From Byssothecium circinans (Eukaryota > Ascomycota > Dothideomycetes > Pleosporales > Massarinaceae), in assembly GCA_010015675.1 (NCBI GenBank), contig ML977014.1, forward strand, positions 224,800 through 288,799: 64,000 bases of DNA, given 5' to 3'. A model generated the notes under the pieces. It had not been told where the DNA came from. It worked only from the letters and a program-made list of their open reading frames with translations, and searched no databases. Each line of letters opens with the position of its first letter. Position 1 is the stretch's first letter. Of this stretch, positions 1-11,147 are shown in pieces. A program made the position numbers and the translations under genes.

Positions 1-1551
1 CTTTCGCGCACAAAGTAGGCAAGTGCGGCACCAACGGCACCAAGGCCAGCGAGACAAGACCAGAGCGCGAGATTGGTTGTAGCTACACTGATGTCGTTGC
101 TCAAGTAAAAGCTTGCGCCGGAGACTGCGACAGCAAGGGCCTTGAAGAGATTGGCAACTTGCATCAGACCAACAACAGTGCCAGCGGAATAGGCATCAGG
201 TGTGGTGTTGAGGACCAGAAGCGCGACCAAGATGGAAGCTCCTCCGGAAAGCAGGTGCTTGACGAGAAGAGCGGCGGTTGAAGTAACGGTCACAAAGCCG
301 GATGATGATGCTGCCGCGACAGCCAACACGGGGGTTACCACGTAGATGGCGGGGAAAAGGACAGAGACAGATCGGTAGAGCTTGAGAAGACCATACTTCT
401 CAATGGAGGTAGGAATGACATGGGCGAGAGTGATGCTTGCGACAGCCTTGACACCCAAGACAGTGAGACCAAGCCAGGAGCAAGAGATGCCCATGCCGCC
501 GTGTTGGGAGTTGCTGTGGCCGAGGTGCGGGAGGACGACATCGAAGACAGAAGCGTGAAGTGACAAAAGTGAGAAAGAAGCCAGGAGGACGACTAAAGAT
601 GGCGCAGACAGGAATTGGTTAATCGTGATAGCCTCGGGGCGGACAAAATCGACAACTGCAACTGTAGGCTCGCCGAACTCATCTGCGGAGAGGAAGGCAG
701 CCTTCTCGCAGTCCATGTCCATGGCGTCAGTGGAGCGATTGGACTCGAGAGGTAGAGTCTCTTCGAGTAAGATAGATGCTGTGATGGCAATCACGGCAAC
801 AATGGTGCCGCAGGCAAGTTGAGGGCCCAGCACAGGATATTTCTCCCAAACACCTGAAGAGCGTAGGCTTTCTGCGACCATAGTTTGCGCGATAGGTCCC
901 ATGGATCCAAAGAGTGCAATCAGAGGAAGGCGCGCAACGTTCTGCGCACGCTCCTGGTTGTTCTGGCTCAAGTCGCCGAGCATCGTAAGGGTTGTGACAA
1001 GGACAGTCGAGCTTGCTAGTCCGGCGAGGTATCGGAAAATGGTGCAGCTTGCCAAATCAGTCGCGAATCCCATGCTCAAACAGCAGATCAACATGGCCCA
1101 TAGACCAAGTAGCGTGACCCGGCGTCGTCCCATGCGATCCGCAAGGTAACCCCAAAAGATACCCGTTGTGCCCCCAAAAGCATACGCGCAATTGAGAATG
1201 CTGCTCAGATAGCTCGTCGATATGGTGCCGCAAGATTCGTCGCCTGAAATCAGCATTTGAAGTTGTGATTGAAGACTCGAGGCCATGATTCTGTACCCTG
1301 CATTAGCTTCACTGGACCCTGAAAGTAACCAAAACATGGGGTGAGACTCACGCTTCGGCGAGAAAGACCAGATAGACCAAAGTCAATTGCCTCTGACGCG
1401 CCTTGTTTGAAGGCTCAGAGACCCCTTTGAGCTCCATCTCATCCACGTTCGACTCCACGTCCGTCTCTTGGTCCTCGAATGGCAACTCGTCATATTTCCC
1501 CAAATCCCCAACCGGGATCAAGCTCCTCGTTCTTCTGTGAAATCCCAACAT
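1..1551 (-). CDS. MFS transporter, 3' end cut by window edge
   Basis: Membrane transporter of the major facilitator superfamily; the substrate is not evident. The start at 1551 opens a hydrophilic acidic N-terminus of about 50 residues. Exon 1 runs 1551-1352. The best-phased intron is 1351-1291 (GTGAGT...TACAG), and exon 2 runs 1290 to base 1 with no stop, so the C-terminus lies outside the window. After the junction the protein reads FLAEAIMASSLQSQL, followed by alternating hydrophobic helices and the classic MFS loop 2-3 motif (WGYLADRMGRRRVTLLG). The layout fits the fungal ZIFL/YCR023C-like branch, but that sub-assignment is inference. The gene opposes the C2H2 gene downstream of it only across a long 3 kb gap. 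Confidence 0.8.
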
Positions 1552-4500
1552 CTCTCCAAGATAATAAGCTTAATAAAAAAATTCGCGAAAAGGACGGTGT
1601 GTAGGGGGTAGCAGATATTGCTTCAATTCGCTTCAAATCGATCGGTTGCTCTCGATGAGCTGGTAGGCGGATGCACGAACCGGCGTGACACCCTGTAAGG
1701 ATTGTTGACGGTCAACAGAGGACCAAGATGGCTTTGAGAGAGCGACACGAAGAGTCTTTCAAAAGACTGTTCAAGGAAGGACTGGGCTCCGCCTCGTAGT
1801 GGAGGTTGAAGTTGGAAAGAAGCCTCGAAGACGTCAAGAGGCGGACATCGAGGGGGTGAAACACCCGCCCAGTTCAGTCCGTAGCGGCTGCTGGCCCGAG
1901 CTCCCACGATCCCCTTTTAAGCCTGAAGGCGCCAGGATAGGCATGGCCTGGGACGGACCTCGGATGCGATTCGATCATACGGACGCTGGGCGCATTGTTT
2001 GGCGTGCCGCTATGTACGTTGCAGGCTCTTGCGCGACGGAAAGCCCGCCAATCACGCTTGCTCCACAAGATCTCCGCTCCCCAAGAGCCTCGTAAGAGAG
2101 GCAGGGGGATAATCAGGGCACATGAATGTCGCGGGGTCGTCAAGCGAACATCAGGCACGTATGTAAATTGCAATCGAACAATGGATGTGTCTTCTCGTCC
2201 TCTCATCCTCAAAATGGGAACTTCGCCCGGACAATCACGCACAAAGTTTATATAGTTCCTATTGATTAGTAGTGGCGGACATGCTAGAAAAGCCCCAGAA
2301 CTTGACTTGCTATCTGATCCCTACACGAATTTCGATCAGAAAGATCAAGCTAGCATCACATCCCTTCATCTATTTTTATCGTTCTCAGACTATCTGACTG
2401 GTTGAGACTAGTGCTTTGGACCGCCTGTGGGAGGAGTGAGCCCAACATGCACGTGATTCGACTACGCGTGGACCAAGCCGGCGTACACGTGAATGCGCAG
2501 CTCTTCGATCTACTCTGAAGGACAGACAGAGTGGGAGCGAGCCGATCAAACGCAAAGAGTGAAGTTTTTCTACACGCTGTCGTTCGCGGTGAGAACTTGT
2601 GGCATGTTGTGGACACGCTTCTGTACCTTTTGTAGAATGGCACGAATATTAAATCCCAAAACTGGAACAGCATGACTCCACTGAGCGCAGCTCTTGAACG
2701 AACCGGCTGGTTTCTTTTCGATCCTGCACCAGGCGAGCTGTCGAGCTGCTCGTTCAACACAGTGCTTGTGTCTAAGGCTTACTCTTGTCTGGTCACAGCA
2801 CTCTTCAATATGAAAATTGCCCAGCTTGCCATACACCACAGTAAAACAATCCCTCCAGACACTAGGTCTTCTCCCGTCTATACGGTTGACTTGAGGCTGA
2901 TGCCGCAACCCATCGAGACCTCGCTGGAGAAGCGCACATGTGGGAAGAAACCATCTACAATGTTCTCAGCGAACTCGGAGTGCAGTGGAAGTCTATGGGA
3001 TTGGTGAGTATCTACTATATGTAATAGCATCGGCATTTATAGGGGAGGTTCTGTAGCCCGAGAGAGGGGCGGAAAGGTTTCAGGGTTGACAGAGAGAGGT
3101 GGATTTGGGAGCTGAGGGTATGAAGCTGGGGGTATGAAGCTGAGGACTCTGGTGGATGTTGTGGCTGAAATTGGCAGTAAGGAGGTTTTGGATTCGTCTA
3201 GAGAAGTTGATGGTAGGGTGGAGGAGGAGGGTGGAGAAGAGATAGCGGGATAGGATGGGTTTGTGCATTATTGATGGGCTTGCTACCTGGGTGTTAAACT
3301 GCTGACTGAAGTTACTGAGAATGGGAAGCTGTAGACTAAATGCATGATAGTATTCTGACCTCCCGCGTACACGACTTCCTCAACTGACTTTCTCGTAAAT
3401 TTTAACCAGCACTCCGAAATGGAAACTCATGAGACTTTACCAAAAGCCGTATTAACTGTTGCAAAATCGACATGTCAAGTAAGACACTGGAAGCCGCGAC
3501 TACACCTTGGGGAGAAAAGAAAATCTCATTGCAATTTTCGGGGCCACACGTTTCCCATGTATAAATCAAACGAAAAGTATACACCATCGACTCCATCGAC
3601 GACTCAAACCTAGATATTCCCCTGTCACTTACCCAGAGAATAATTTACCCAAACCCCCCACCAGATAATCACGAAGCAAACCCAGGACTTACATACCCTT
3701 CATCTGCGGTGTGCGATGACGAGTGTGAGACATTTGCCACGAAGCCCTGCATGCCCCATCCCACGGGGTCATACGGCGTGGTCGGCCGGCTCTTCACAAC
3801 CAAGAACGTTTCCCGGGCCCAGCCATCCTCCACCGCCATCAAAGCATGAATCACCGATCACGCGTGCTCGGGTCAGATTGATATTGGCCAATGAATACCT
3901 CCCAATCGCGGGAGCCGCGCCGTGAAGTTAGAGTGACTCCCAAACTTAAAAAAGGAGTCATCAACATGACCCACGGCGAACTAAGCGCCATCGAATCGAT
4001 CAGACCAACCCGCTGGAATACCTAGGAGTCATACCAAGTCAAGCCCGCCATGAGCGCTTTTGTCCGTCCGCATCACACATGCAGCATCACGAAGACAAGG
4101 AAGGAGTATTCCACCACAATTTCTCTATTGTACACTAGCTATCTGATGATGATGATTAAAATGATGATGATCTCAACCTATTCCTCTTCTCTACCACCAC
4201 GTCCAGTTCAGTCCAAGAAAAAAAGAACTTTCCTTCGCAGCAGGGGGGAGATCTAATCAAGCCAAAAATGGCAATCCATTCATTCCATAATCGAAAGAGT
4301 GGAAAATATAACCAAAATAGAGACTTCTCGTAGCCTGAATCACTTCTCCTATCCATGCTGCTAATCCTAGCAGCTGCAAAGAAACAAAGGTCGTTTGTTT
4401 TTTTATGGATTTTCTGTTTGTTCTAGTGTCGCACACCCAGAACCGGAGCCGCAATTCGCCGTGATTGGTGATAAGCATAAAAAAGTAATCCGTCGTTCAT

Positions 4501-4652
4501 AAAAAGAGGATGGCGTAAAAGCCGGCTTGATATACATCCCCTGACGCACAAAGTCATGAGGCGGCTTGAAGGAAATGAAAAAAAGAGTGGTCAAAACCAC
4601 CCACAGAATGCAAATATGGTCGCTCAATCGTATGCATAGCACAAGCAGTCAG
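1552..4652. other. Gene-poor region, 3.1 kb
   Basis: No recognisable gene. The first few hundred bases are the MFS promoter; the right end is the 3' side of the C2H2 gene. ORFs at 1.8-3.0 kb overlap on both strands without homology or splice support. One weak candidate is a two-exon minus-strand reading: ATG at 3854, donor GTATGT after 3697, acceptor at 3622, continuing in frame to a stop at 3402 (about 130 residues, unknown). A short ATG/GAT microsatellite-like tract lies near 4146-4170. Confidence 0.5.
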
Positions 4653-7112
4653 TTACTGCTGGTTGAAGTCGAAGCCCATGAGATCGTCCAGCTTGGTGGT
4701 CGGCTCAACGTAGGCGCTGTTGTCGAATTGACCTCCAAACTGATTGATGTCGGGAAAGAAGTTGGTGGTGCCAAAATTCAAGTCATTTGGTGCGGGATTC
4801 CCGAAGAGAGTGAAGTCACCAGTAGGTCGACCCAATCCCATATCCATATCCATCTCACCGAAACCCTCGTCAGCAGGCATTGGAGGAGAGTAAAGAGTCA
4901 TGTCGGCCTGTCCACTAGGTGACAGATGCGGCACATGGCTCGGTGCAGAGGCCATCGGGAACTGGAGAGACTCAAAGTTGTACCCAACACTCATCGCACC
5001 AGTGCTCATTGCTGGTGTTGGTGGCCGAAAGGCGTTGTTGAAGTTGGTATTGAGCCCGCAGTTACCAAAAACATCGTTGTGGTTGATGGTTGTATCCTCG
5101 GGGGTTACGGCATCGTCAAATGAGGTGTGCTCGACCGGTGAATGCCCGGAGGAGTATGTGAAGTTCGACCCATCCGTGGTGGTAGAGTCTCGACGGAAAT
5201 CATCCTGAAACCCTCGAGCCATCATGGCAGGAGTGCCAATTCCGTAAGGGTATTCAAAGTTGTCCAGCATTGGAACCGATGGCGAAGGAATAAAAGGTGT
5301 AATCGGTGTGGAGAGCGTAATGGATTGAGGTGTATCGAGGAATGGCGTGAGTGGGGTTGGAGGAGCACGGTCACCCCCGGAGGCTTGAGTCTTCTTTCGG
5401 CCGTTGCTCTTGGAACGGACGTATTCCCAGCCGTGTGCCTTCTCCATGTGCTGCTTGCAATTCGACTCGCGCTTGGAGGCATACGTGCATGGTGGGTACA
5501 GACACTTGTACTGTGCAGGTTCAGATGAGTGTTTGTCGTTAACATGTCTGTCGCGTTCCTTCTCGGTGGGCCAGCCCAGGTCGAAGTACTTGCATTTCTG
5601 CTCTGTACATTTCCAAGGACGAGAGTGAGTCTTCTCGTGCTTAGTAAGGTCGCATGGACGCTTGAACTCCTTCTTGCAATCACGGCAAAGATGCATAACG
5701 TCACCTGGCTTGTCGGACTTCCTGCGGCGAGCCATTGATCGCGTGGCCTCGTCAGAATCCATCTCGTCGTCGGAGAGGGCCCGCTTGTTGGAGGAGAAGC
5801 CGGTGTGGGCATCCTCAACACCGTCAACAATGGGAACAACTTTGCCATTCTTCTCACGGACGAGCTCTAAAGGCCGACCGTTGCGGCTTAACCCGCCGCG
5901 CAGTGTGATCTTCTCGTCACTTGCAGTCGTCGTTAGCGGGACTCCGAAGGCCATAGGCACAGTAGCATACCGGGAGTAATCCATCTCGTCGAGATTCTCT
6001 CCTTTTTCTTCTTTGCGTCGCGTAGTCGCCATGATTTGGGCGTAGCGTCGAATCTGTTCGATCAAGTCGAGGAAATAGTTAGACGTGTAAGGGCGGTCAG
6101 ATGGTAGTTTTTGATCAGATTCCGGAAGGCGTTCAACGGTGACTTGCAGCAGTTGGATCGTTCGTTCGCAGAAGAGTCGATACGATTCGGAAGTAGCCGA
6201 GAAATGCTGAAATCCACGAAGAATGCAATAAGTTTTTGCACTCTCAGAAAGATAGCGGATACCACTTACCGGTGCCAAGAATATCAGAGTCTTCTCAAGA
6301 TCGCGGAGGTTGCAAATGTTCTTCTCACCTATACGCCTGGGCACGTCCTTGATCAAAGGATGGAAGTCCTTCAACGACTCTTCCGCGAGGATCGGGTCAA
6401 CGATGGACTTCCTGATCAGGCCACTAGCGTACTCGCTAAGTGTGTGCTTCTCTTCCTGAGCGCCGGCAGCTGCGAAGGAGGAGTTGATGGCGTGCATGTG
6501 AGAGTATTCAGACTGAGAAGGAGGTGCCCGGGAGCAGCCTTTATATATGTCAGAAGACGGAGCTAGGGAGCCGAGTTGCAGGCGGGTCTTACCGTTCTTG
6601 GAGTCGATGCTGGATCCAAGACCACTATCAGAAGCGTGATCATGCGAGATGCGTTGCCGGGTGCAGTCGGAATCGATCTCCATAGGAGTGCTGTCAAGTC
6701 GAGCGTTGTCCAGCATAAATTGGGGAACTGGAAGGACCTCACGATCATTGAGGATATCGGCGCCAGAGTTTGATGTCGACTTGGTGCTAGTCATGGCAGA
6801 GTCGATGTTGTCCAAGAATCGGCTGATACGCTCAGCACGACTGCCGTTGGAGTCGTGGAGAAGTTCCTCAAGGCTCTCAGTGCTGGTTGGGGATCGACGC
6901 GGCATGTGGCGTTGGTTCTCCAAGTTGAAGAGGTCGGAGGAGACACACTGGGGAGAAGAGAAGGTGCTACCCTTCCGAAGTGACATGTTATGAGTTGAGA
7001 GAGGCGGGGTGGACGCCTTAATAGGGCGGCGACGCGGATGACCCTGAGGTGAAGACATATTGACTGTGACTGGTCGATTCTGCATGGAGGTACAATCAGC
7101 GTGCCGTTCCAT
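4653..7112 (-). CDS. C2H2 zinc-finger transcription factor
   Basis: Probable nuclear DNA-binding regulator; I do not recognise a characterised orthologue. The frame is open for 829 codons, but two in-frame stretches look like introns: 6592-6539 (54 nt, GTAAGA...AAAG with CTGAC branch) and 6269-6207 (63 nt, GTAAGT...TTTCAG). Removing them gives about 780 residues. I chose the ATG at 7112 because a likely 5'-leader intron (7160-7117, GTAAGT...CTGCAG) ends just upstream. Three fingers lie at about residues 430-520: CRDCKKEF...HEKTH, CTEQKCKYFD...HVNDKH and CLYPPCTYAS...HMEKAH. The second and third have widened spacing. The C-terminal 250 residues are Pro/Ser/Thr/Asn-rich with a DMDMDMG stretch, a plausible activation domain. 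A helical domain of about 130 residues before the fingers is unassigned. Confidence 0.8.
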   Translation of the reverse strand: MERHADCTSMQNRPVTVNMSSPQGHPRRRPIKASTPPLSTHNMSLRKGSTFSSPQCVSSDLFNLENQRHMPRRSPTSTESLEELLHDSNGSRAERISRFLDNIDSAMTSTKSTSNSGADILNDREVLPVPQFMLDNARLDSTPMEIDSDCTRQRISHDHASDSGLGSSIDSKNGKTRLQLGSLAPSSDIYKGCSRAPPSQSEYSHMHAINSSFAAAGAQEEKHTLSEYASGLIRKSIVDPILAEESLKDFHPLIKDVPRRIGEKNICNLRDLEKTLIFLAPVSGIRYLSESAKTYCILRGFQHFSATSESYRLFCERTIQLLQVTVERLPESDQKLPSDRPYTSNYFLDLIEQIRRYAQIMATTRRKEEKGENLDEMDYSRYATVPMAFGVPLTTTASDEKITLRGGLSRNGRPLELVREKNGKVVPIVDGVEDAHTGFSSNKRALSDDEMDSDEATRSMARRRKSDKPGDVMHLCRDCKKEFKRPCDLTKHEKTHSRPWKCTEQKCKYFDLGWPTEKERDRHVNDKHSSEPAQYKCLYPPCTYASKRESNCKQHMEKAHGWEYVRSKSNGRKKTQASGGDRAPPTPLTPFLDTPQSITLSTPITPFIPSPSVPMLDNFEYPYGIGTPAMMARGFQDDFRRDSTTTDGSNFTYSSGHSPVEHTSFDDAVTPEDTTINHNDVFGNCGLNTNFNNAFRPPTPAMSTGAMSVGYNFESLQFPMASAPSHVPHLSPSGQADMTLYSPPMPADEGFGEMDMDMGLGRPTGDFTLFGNPAPNDLNFGTTNFFPDINQFGGQFDNSAYVEPTTKLDDLMGFDFNQQ

Positions 7113-8590
7113 GCTGCTGCAGGTGAAAGCGCTATGAGTCACCGCACGAGCCCTACTTACAGTTGAATCGAGTCACCGAAGGAGAGGCCACCCGTCCAAA
7201 TCGGGTCGGCTCGCAAGAAAGGGTAGATCCGGTTGGCTCGCGGCCAGACCGACTGGCCAGAAAGTAGGTGTCGTTCGAGGTCACGCCTTCATCTACGAGA
7301 GACCAGAAGTGATGAAAGATCCAGCGAGTTTGATTGACGAAAAAGGTGGTGAAGTATCCACTGAATGGAGGAAAGGTAAAGGGCGTGGGAGCTGCGCTGG
7401 AGTCGTTGGCGGGGGTTGTGGTATAAGAGGGCGCAGCAGCGTAAGACGGGCTGTGGCACGGGTCGGGGACTAGCTTGCTTGCTGGAGCGGCTAGAGTGCA
7501 AGAATCATGTGGTGCAGCCTCAGGATACAAGCTGGCGTAAAGAGGATTGCAGAGGAGAGTTGAGGATTGGGGTTTAGAGAGGGGGGAGGGAGTAATGTGG
7601 TAGACTGTCAGATAGATGTCGTCGCGTCGGATGTCTTGGCTGCTGCCTGGAGCAAATGGCGCTAGCGCCCTACTAAGCCTCTTGACAATAATCCGCAGAC
7701 GCGCATCGCAACGCTGTGACGGGGCTGCAGGAGTGCAATAGCTCTGGCTCTGACGCCGCTTGTTCCTTGCTCATTCGATCGTCTGCGCAGTCCCGCGCGA
7801 GTGCAATTCTCCTTCACCACGAGTTCCGCCAGTTCGTCACCAACGTTGGAAAATCGCCCTCAGGAATTGCAGTCGAAGGGCGGTCTGTCCTATTCCTGCA
7901 CTCAAGTTGCTAGCGGCCAAAGAGTGCTCGCCATGTCTGCTGTCTGTGACGCGAGGCTTGACCGGTGAACCCCAGATGGCAACGCTGCATATGCATCTAC
8001 AACATCAGTTGGCGACAGTTCATCACCTTGAGGGCCGTGCATGTGGCGTTAGCCTAAGTGAGTTGAGTAGGCTGTGAGTTCATAGAGCTTCGACTTCAGT
8101 CTCTAGCCATATTTCAATTGTTCAATCACCTTGCAATTCTTGAAAACACTGGGCTTGACAGACTGCTGACCTCCAAAGTCCTTCGTGTTCTCCTTCGCGA
8201 ACATCTCTTTCGCATCCAAAGGACAATTGTTCAGAAGAGAGACAGTTGACGTATTCATCCTGTGTGGCGAGTGCAAGTGCTGACCGGTTAGTGCGGGGGC
8301 CGTTTTCAGCACCAGAACGGAGTCCGGCGGGCGGGACAGCTTTGAGGCCGACTGCCGATCACGATGATGATGAAGGTGCACTTTCGCTCTGGATTCCTCT
8401 CCAACTTCTTTCGAACTTCACAATGTGCAAGAGAATTTTAGTGAGACAGTTTAGACTATCACGCTGGAGAGCTTTCCCTTTGCATAGTGTATGCAGTAAG
8501 GAGTGCTTCTAAGTCAGTGACCTTCACGAGCTGTTCTTTTTTGAACCCACGATAATAAGTACTTGTTTTTACTAACTGAAGGTACCGTCG
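7113..8590. other. 5' leader/promoter of the C2H2 gene and gene-free DNA
   Basis: 7117-7160 looks like a 5'-UTR intron. The ORF 7153-7530 (minus) is open for 125 codons but does not splice in phase to the zinc-finger frame, so it is probably leader or an upstream ORF. Between 7.6 and 8.6 kb no gene is convincing. A minus ORF ending at 8103 has a coding-like lysine-rich tail, but no start or family can be assigned. Confidence 0.4.
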
Positions 8591-8599
8591 TTTATTCAA

Positions 8600-9650
8600 C
8601 TAATCATTGTCTGCACGCGAAGGACCCAAAGACTTCTGTCTGGAAAGGCAAGTGAGGCCATAATGTCTATTAACCCGGGGAGCTTTGTTGTGAACCTCAT
8701 CCAGATCTGAGACCAGTACGTTCTGACCTGAGATAAGACACATCCCATGCGTATGAGTGTGCAGATCGACTTGGCCTATAGGAGTTCCCAGACTTGGCCA
8801 GCCTGTGAGACATCCAGCGTGTTGACACTGACTTGAATATAAAATTGAGCTCGTGATAGAGCTCCCAACTTCTTGACCGTGCAAACCTGCACTCAACAAT
8901 GAGGCTCATATTTTGTTTTTATTGTCCATCCAGGAGTGCTGGGAGGCGTCTTGAATGTTGGATCGCGACTTAGTTTTACCACAAAATCCTCTCGATAATG
9001 GCAGAACTTTCTACCGATGGCCAAGTGCACTGATTACAGCACATATTGCTCGCACGCGCCATGCAATTGACTCACGAGCTTGCTCGACGTGAAACTTCTC
9101 ATGGAAGTATTCGAGATTTCTCAGTCAAACTCACTCAGTTTGGTGACACTGACCTGTACCTTATCCAACAATAACCTCACAATTTGACCTTGTATTCTCG
9201 GCGGAAATGTAGCTAGATGGTAGACCTCGTAGCTCACCATGCGAGGAAACCTCAATTGCTTGAACACCATTTGTGGCCGCTCATTGGCTCTGGACCTTGA
9301 TTTGCTCATCGACATATCGGGAGATTTTATGCAAAGCTCATCTAGGGTATTCACACTATGCTGATCATTCCAACGGCTTGATGTTTCAACTAATAATCAC
9401 TACCTACATGGCAGAGCTTCAAGCCCATCAAGCGTGTGAGCCCACACACGTTCCTTGTCCATGAGCGTCTTTCGGACGTCGAACGGCTTCACATTACCAC
9501 TAGAAATTCTGCGTCACACTCATCCAGTGTGCTGACACTGACCGTGAATCCCCAATAGTTCTACAATCAGACTTACAATCCTCGTCTGGATGGTCTGACT
9601 CTGATCTCACCGAGTGCAAGAACTCAGCTCGATGCGCAGCCAGCAGCGGC
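8600..9650 (-). repeat. Degenerate repeats of about 200 bp, possibly a decayed repeat-protein gene
   Basis: Four diverged copies of a segment can be aligned by eye at about 8807-8872, 9121-9200, 9330-9400 and 9512-9590. They share a core read on the plus strand as (t/c)catc(c/t)agtgtgctgacactgac and then A/T-rich, alignable sequence. The last three are spaced 190-205 bp. On the minus strand the cores translate as VSVNTLDV, VSVTKLSEF, VNTLDEL and VSVSTLDEC after pieces like IQGQIVRLLLD and IQTRIVSLIVELL. Stops and indels break every copy except one short ORF (9354-9121). This looks like a decayed gene for a tandem-repeat protein; the family is unknown. Confidence 0.4.
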
Positions 9651-10075
9651 ATCCCAGACGTTAGACGAATGCTCGGTCTAATTACTACTTCATTAAACCT
9701 ACGCTGACTATTGGCACGTTGGTGTACACCACCACTGTCTCGTTTAAAAAAAGAGCTTCATTGTCAAACGTTTGAAATTGTGAGCAAAACTACGGTACAA
9801 AAAGTAGCCAGCCGGCCCATCCACCCTCACCTGGCTAATATTGACCCAGAGAGGCCGTTTCAGGCCTACTACCCGGGTCTCAAGCCGCGATGAGGGGACA
9901 GGCCAGGCCGGTCAAGCCAGGCGTGCTATATTCCTCCAAGCTCACGTCGAAAAAAACCATAAGCCGTAACGCCAAACCAGACCAAGTATAACTCCAACAA
10001 GCGAGGGTATCTCATGCCAATAAACCAATTAACGCCATAACGCTATGCCAACAAGAATATTCACCAAACCTGCCT
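9651..10075. other. Intergenic, nothing recognised
   Basis: Region 3' of nbl1. A short A-rich tract lies near 9945-9960. No ORF of interest is present. Confidence 0.4.
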
Positions 10076-10790
10076 CTAACGGGGTCGGCGAGACCGGGCA
10101 GCCGTGTGGTTATAATTCTCCTTCGGGGAGAGGATAGCAGCCACAGCGGGCACAGCTTTGCGGCTAGCAGCGCGCGTGCTGCGGGTGGCGGCTGGCTTGG
10201 CGGGAGCGGGAGTAGGTGCCGGGGCAGCAGCAGTCTTTGCCCGCTTCTTAGGCACGTCCAGTACATTCTCCTTCTCGCCATCATCAGACGGCCGCTTCTT
10301 GCCCCGAGTGCTGGTGGTTGCGGCCTTGATGCTACTCTTAGCAGCAGTTGTCTTGACTACGGGTTTGGCAGGAGCTGCTCTAGCCTTGCGAACACCTGCG
10401 GGTGGCTGAGCAGGGTTCGGCGCGCGCGTGGGAACGGGTGCCGGAGTTGGCTGGACTGGTGCAGGAGCTTCCTTTCTCGCAGCTGCCGGTTTGACAGTTC
10501 TAGTTGTGGTTTTGGCGGGTACTTTTGCGGGTGCAGAAATCGAGGCGTCGAGGAGGTCGACAAGCTTCATGTTGCGCTTGCTGGCTGGGATGCGATTGAC
10601 GCGTCGTTCTAGACGCGACCGAAGACTCGCACACTGAGCCTCACACATCGCGAGCAGCTTCTCTTTACGCGCGTTGACTGCGACAATGTTAGTGCAGGCG
10701 CGTTAATTGCAGAGGAAGCTACTTACGCTCTAGCTCGAGATTTGCTCTGATCGCGGCTTTCGCCTCTGCGGACAAAGTTGCATGCGACAT
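10076..10790 (-). CDS. nbl1: Nbl1/borealin-like chromosomal passenger complex subunit
   Basis: Subunit of the chromosomal passenger complex, which with survivin (Bir1) and INCENP (Sli15) places Aurora kinase on centromeres and spindle. Exon 1 is 10790-10727; intron 10726-10678 (49 nt, GTAAGT...GTCGCAG); exon 2 is 10677-10076, giving 221 residues. The first 65 residues match the Nbl1/borealin N-terminal helix: LSAEAKAAIRANLELE, then CASLRSRLERRVNRIP and KRNMKLVDLL. This long helix packs in the three-helix bundle with Bir1 and Sli15. The rest is low-complexity Ala/Pro/Lys/Arg sequence with KKRPSDD- and PKKRAK-like basic patches that could act as nuclear localisation signals. Budding yeast Nbl1 is only about 70 residues; Pezizomycotina proteins often carry such a basic tail. 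The gene is divergent from rpn10. Confidence 0.85.
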
Positions 10791-11147
10791 CGCGACGTGT
10801 TTGTTTACCCAATGTTTTGGTTCTTCGGGGGGTTTGCAGTATTGAGACAAGTCCAGATGAGCAACTGGGAAATAATCCAAGTCTTATGAGACGATCTGAA
10901 GCGTTGCGGATGTTGTTGGGTGCGGTTGCCTCAATCGTGGAGAAGAGTGTATGTGAGAGAAGGAAGCTGCGAGGCGGGGCGGTTTATTAGGTCGCGCCCG
11001 CACAGACACCCGTCGCAAGCGCCTTGGCTTCGACGCATTCTCACGTGATCAACGATCGGCCGCTCTGCAGCTCCACACAGCTCCGACCGCCGCCTATCCA
11101 AACACCTGCACCCCACCCACTTAATCTCTCATACAACATCTTTCAAG
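10791..11147. promoter_or_regulatory. Shared promoter region nbl1/rpn10
   Basis: 357 bp between two divergent start codons. No motif can be assigned with confidence. Confidence 0.5.

Noticed and set aside
7153..7530. 125-codon minus-strand ORF upstream of the C2H2 gene
   Set aside because: It does not splice in phase to the zinc-finger frame and has no recognisable domain; treated as leader.
10106..10612. 168-codon plus-strand ORF over nbl1
   Set aside because: Antisense shadow of the Ala/Pro/Lys-rich tail; low-complexity codons open the opposite frame.
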